Below the pieces are notes generated by a model, which worked only from the letters and a program-made list of their open reading frames with translations, made no database searches and was not told where the DNA came from. This document shows, piece by piece, positions 14,520 through 16,894 of a stretch of DNA of 16,894 nt; position 1 is the first letter of the stretch, and every line of letters starts with the position of its first letter. Location of the stretch: assembly GCA_020832725.1 (NCBI GenBank), contig JAFIEC010000045.1:1-16894 (forward strand). The letters run 5' to 3'. This stretch comes from Paracoccaceae bacterium. Lineage in GTDB: Bacteria; Pseudomonadota; Alphaproteobacteria; Rhodobacterales; Rhodobacteraceae. The translations under genes were made by a program, and so were the position numbers.

Positions 14520-15563
14520 ATGAACACGACCCTTGGTCTGCTGCTGGCGCAGGATGGAATCATCAACGGGACCGTCTACGCCTTTCTTGCCGTCTCCCTC
14601 GTGCTGGTCTTCCTTGTCACCCGGGTTCTCCTTGTCGCACAGGGAGAATTCGTGGTCCTGGGGGCGATCACCATCGCGCAGCTGCAGCGTGGTGAAGCTG
14701 CCGGTGCCTTCTATCTTCTGGTCGGGCTTGCCGCCATCTGCATCGTGATCCTGACCCTGCGCCTGTGGCGGGACCGCAATATCCGCGCCTGGGCGTGGCA
14801 GGTGGGCTTTTGCGCGGTCTCGGTCGGCGTCGCGGCGCTGCTGCTCTGGCTGGCGCAATCGGTATCGCTGTTCGCGCTGATGGTCGTGACCACCCTTGCC
14901 ATGGTCGCGCCGATGGGCCCGATGCTTTACTGGATCGCATTCCGCAGCCTGGCGGATTCCTCGATCCTCATCCTGCTCTTCGCCGCGATGAGCGTGCACT
15001 ACATCCTGCTTGGCCTGATGCTGCCGCTGTTCGGCCCCGAAGCCTATCGCGCTGCACCCTATGTGTCCGGGCGCATCGATGCCGGGGTGACGACCATCTC
15101 TGCCCAGAGCATTCTCGTGGTCGGCGTCTTCATCGTCCTTACGGCGGCGCTCTGGTTCCTGTTTCGCTTCACGATGGTCGGCAAGGAATTGCGGGCTGTC
15201 TCGGTCAATCGCATCGGCGCGCGACTGGTCGGCATATCGCCCGACATGACGGGTGCGGTGGCCTTTGCCCTCGCCTCGAGCATCGGCGCCCTGGCGGGGA
15301 TGCTGATCGCTCCGATGTCCAACATCTACTACGACTCGGGTTTCCTCTTCGCACTGAAGGGCTTCGTGGGGGCGGTCATCGGCGGCCTCGCCAGCTTTCC
15401 GCTGGCCGCGGTCGGATCTATCCTTGTGGGCATCACGGAATCCTTCACGGCATTCTACGCCTCGGCGGTGCGCGACAGCATCGTCTTTGCGCTGTTGTTG
15501 CCGGTGCTGCTCTACATGTCGCTGCGTAAGTCTCATGGCCGTCCCGAGGAGCATGGCGAATGA
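14520..15563 (+). CDS. LivH-type ABC transporter permease, long form
   Basis: This 347-aa inner-membrane permease of the branched-chain-amino-acid family opens with INGTVYAFLAVSLVLVFLVT and VLLVAQGEFVVLGA, as in LivH. The late cytoplasmic coupling loop is GKELRAVSVNRIGARLVGIS, and the end has FALKGFVGAVIGGLASFPLA. Ordinary LivH proteins are about 290-300 aa. Here about 50 extra residues, with at least two more hydrophobic stretches (roughly 80-140), lie between the second and later helices. GGAGG at 14503-14507 lies 12 nt before the ATG. The gene follows the binding protein and overlaps the next gene by 4 nt (ATGA), so the two permeases are co-translated. Confidence 0.9.
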   Translation: MNTTLGLLLAQDGIINGTVYAFLAVSLVLVFLVTRVLLVAQGEFVVLGAITIAQLQRGEAAGAFYLLVGLAAICIVILTLRLWRDRNIRAWAWQVGFCAVSVGVAALLLWLAQSVSLFALMVVTTLAMVAPMGPMLYWIAFRSLADSSILILLFAAMSVHYILLGLMLPLFGPEAYRAAPYVSGRIDAGVTTISAQSILVVGVFIVLTAALWFLFRFTMVGKELRAVSVNRIGARLVGISPDMTGAVAFALASSIGALAGMLIAPMSNIYYDSGFLFALKGFVGAVIGGLASFPLAAVGSILVGITESFTAFYASAVRDSIVFALLLPVLLYMSLRKSHGRPEEHGE

Positions 15564-16894
15564 TGTGGGCACGACTTGTCGTGGTGGCGGTGCCGATCCT
15601 TGTGGCGGCTGTGTCATTCCTCTTGCCCAGCTACTGGGTCACGCTGATGACATCCGCCGGGATGATCGCGCTGGTCTGCATCGGCCTCGGGGTGATGGCG
15701 GGGCAGGCCGGCATTGCCTCCTTCGGGCAGGCGGCCTTCGTCGGCGTCGCGGCCTACACGACCGCGATCCTGACCACCCAGTACGGAATGTCGCCCTGGC
15801 TTTCGCTGTTCGGCAGCCTTGCGATGACGACCGCAGCTGCCTTTGTCATCGGCTGGGTGACGGTGCGCCTCTCGGGGCACTTCCTTGTGCTGGGCACGAT
15901 CGGATGGGGCGTCAGCTTCTTCTATCTGTTGGCGAACATTCCCGCATTCGGGGGCTATAATGGTATCGGCGGACTGCCCGCGCTCCTGCCGATTTCCGGC
16001 CTCGAAGGCCGGATCGCCTTCAACATCCTCGTCTGGCTTCTTGTCTGTCTTGTCGCACTCGCCTTCCTCAACGTCCTCGACAGCGTCCCTGGCCGCGCGA
16101 TACGGGCAGTGCGCTTCAAGGCGATGGCCGAATCCTTCGGCGTCGATACCGCGCGCTACAAGCTGGCCGTCTTCGTGCTGGCGGCCCAGGCGGCGGGGCT
16201 TGCGGGCTGGCTTCAGGCGCATTTCCTGCGCTTCGTGAACCCCAACCCTTTCGGGCTGAACGCCAGCGTCGAATACATGTTCGTCAGCATCATCGGAGGG
16301 GTTGGCCACCTGCTGGGCGGGATGATCGGTGCGGTCGTCGCCATCTTCACGAAAAGCAACCTGCAGAGCCATCTTCCCGGACTGATACCGGTCACCGGCA
16401 ATTACGAGATCGTCGCCTTCGGCGTACTTGTGCTGCTGCTGCTCCATTTCGCGCCCAGCGGGATCACGCAATGGGTGCCCGAACGGCTTCGCATGCGCGC
16501 CGTCGCGCCGCAGGAGACCGGGAGCACGCTGTCACAACGCCCAAAGCCGGAGCCGGACAGCGTGGTTCTGAAGGCCAGCGGCGTAAGCAAGCATTTCGGA
16601 GGCGTGATCGCCGTCAACGATGTCTCAATCGAAGTGAGGGCCGCCGAGATCGTGGCGATGGTCGGGCCGAATGGTGCGGGCAAGAGCACCCTGTTCGATC
16701 TGGTGAGCGGGCTGACGACCGTGACCTCGGGTGAGATCTCGCTGATGGGGGAGCGGGTGGACGGGACGGCGGCGCGGGCCATCGTGCAAAAGGGGGTTGC
16801 CCGGACATTCCAGCATGCGCAACTGAACGAGGACATGACGGTCCTCGAGAATATCGCCCTGGGCGGCCATCTGCGGCAGGGGTCCAGCGTGTTT
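15560..16894 (+). CDS. Fused LivM permease - LivG ATPase of an ABC importer, cut by window end
   Basis: A single open frame of 445 codons runs from ATG 15560 to the right edge without a stop. Residues about 1-310 form a LivM-type permease: GMIALVCIGLGVMAGQAGIASFGQAAFVGV, the loop GRAIRAVRFKAMAESFGVD, and IIGGVGHLLGGMIGAVV. A roughly 25-residue linker follows. From about 335 on, a LivG-type ATPase begins, with KHFGGVIAVNDVSIEV, Walker A GPNGAGKST (369-377), and FQ of the Q-loop (Gln418). Later ATPase motifs (signature, Walker B) lie beyond the window. The start overlaps the previous stop (ATGA). The fusion is an established variant of this family; a LivF-type second ATPase gene would be expected downstream. 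Confidence 0.92.
   Translation, partial: MMWARLVVVAVPILVAAVSFLLPSYWVTLMTSAGMIALVCIGLGVMAGQAGIASFGQAAFVGVAAYTTAILTTQYGMSPWLSLFGSLAMTTAAAFVIGWVTVRLSGHFLVLGTIGWGVSFFYLLANIPAFGGYNGIGGLPALLPISGLEGRIAFNILVWLLVCLVALAFLNVLDSVPGRAIRAVRFKAMAESFGVDTARYKLAVFVLAAQAAGLAGWLQAHFLRFVNPNPFGLNASVEYMFVSIIGGVGHLLGGMIGAVVAIFTKSNLQSHLPGLIPVTGNYEIVAFGVLVLLLLHFAPSGITQWVPERLRMRAVAPQETGSTLSQRPKPEPDSVVLKASGVSKHFGGVIAVNDVSIEVRAAEIVAMVGPNGAGKSTLFDLVSGLTTVTSGEISLMGERVDGTAARAIVQKGVARTFQHAQLNEDMTVLENIALGGHLRQGSSVF

Noticed and set aside
14454..15617. Minus-strand open frame of 387 codons opposite LivH
   Set aside because: Same charged shadow composition, opposite a clear membrane permease.
1..16894. CRISPR arrays, IS elements, tRNA genes, phage or toxin-antitoxin modules
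   Set aside because: No repeat-spacer pattern, transposase, cloverleaf or such protein was seen on either strand.

Overview
The window is GC-rich with a strong third-position GC bias, which produces many long antisense or alternate-frame shadow ORFs. Protein types, the TAXI-type TRAP transporter, the split helicase/csp layout and operons with 4-nt stop/start overlaps all suggest an alphaproteobacterium, probably Rhodobacterales (Paracoccus/Rhodobacter-like). This placement is inferred from protein style and not from a marker gene. No rRNA, tRNA, CRISPR array, IS element or prophage gene was seen.

Left part (1-4317): the 3' end of a DUF4399 gene. Then a fused GNAT acetyltransferase/carbon-nitrogen hydrolase, whose start lies only 37 nt downstream of a convincing intrinsic terminator (possible attenuation). 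Then a stand-alone dihydrolipoamide-dehydrogenase-type flavoprotein and a DsbA/GST-kappa-fold protein of the 2-hydroxychromene-2-carboxylate isomerase family.

Centre (4318-7806): a 68-aa cold-shock protein with its own terminator, then a DEAD-box RNA helicase with a DbpA-like RNA-binding domain and a long basic tail. The intergenic region between them is full of hairpins. A convergent DUF2306 membrane-protein gene follows on the minus strand.

Right part (7807-16894): an accessory, catabolic-looking region. The first unit is a tight operon: TAXI substrate-binding protein, metallo-beta-lactamase-fold hydrolase, fused TRAP permease (DctQM type) and MarR regulator. The last three are joined by 4-nt overlaps, and a nested ACTTGC/GCAAGT inverted repeat that looks like a MarR operator lies in front of the first gene. 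Convergent to it is a short-chain dehydrogenase closely resembling cis-dihydrodiol dehydrogenases (BphB/HcaB type). It is divergent from a branched-chain-amino-acid-type (HAAT) ABC importer: binding protein, long LivH-type permease, and a fused LivM-LivG protein that runs off the right edge.

The simplest reading of the right part is uptake plus first processing of one or more organic acids, perhaps aromatic, by two importers of different energetics (ion-coupled TRAP and ATP-driven ABC). A hydrolase and a dehydrogenase sit beside them, and a MarR protein would sense the substrate. The substrate cannot be read from the sequence, and no ring-hydroxylating oxygenase is in the window.
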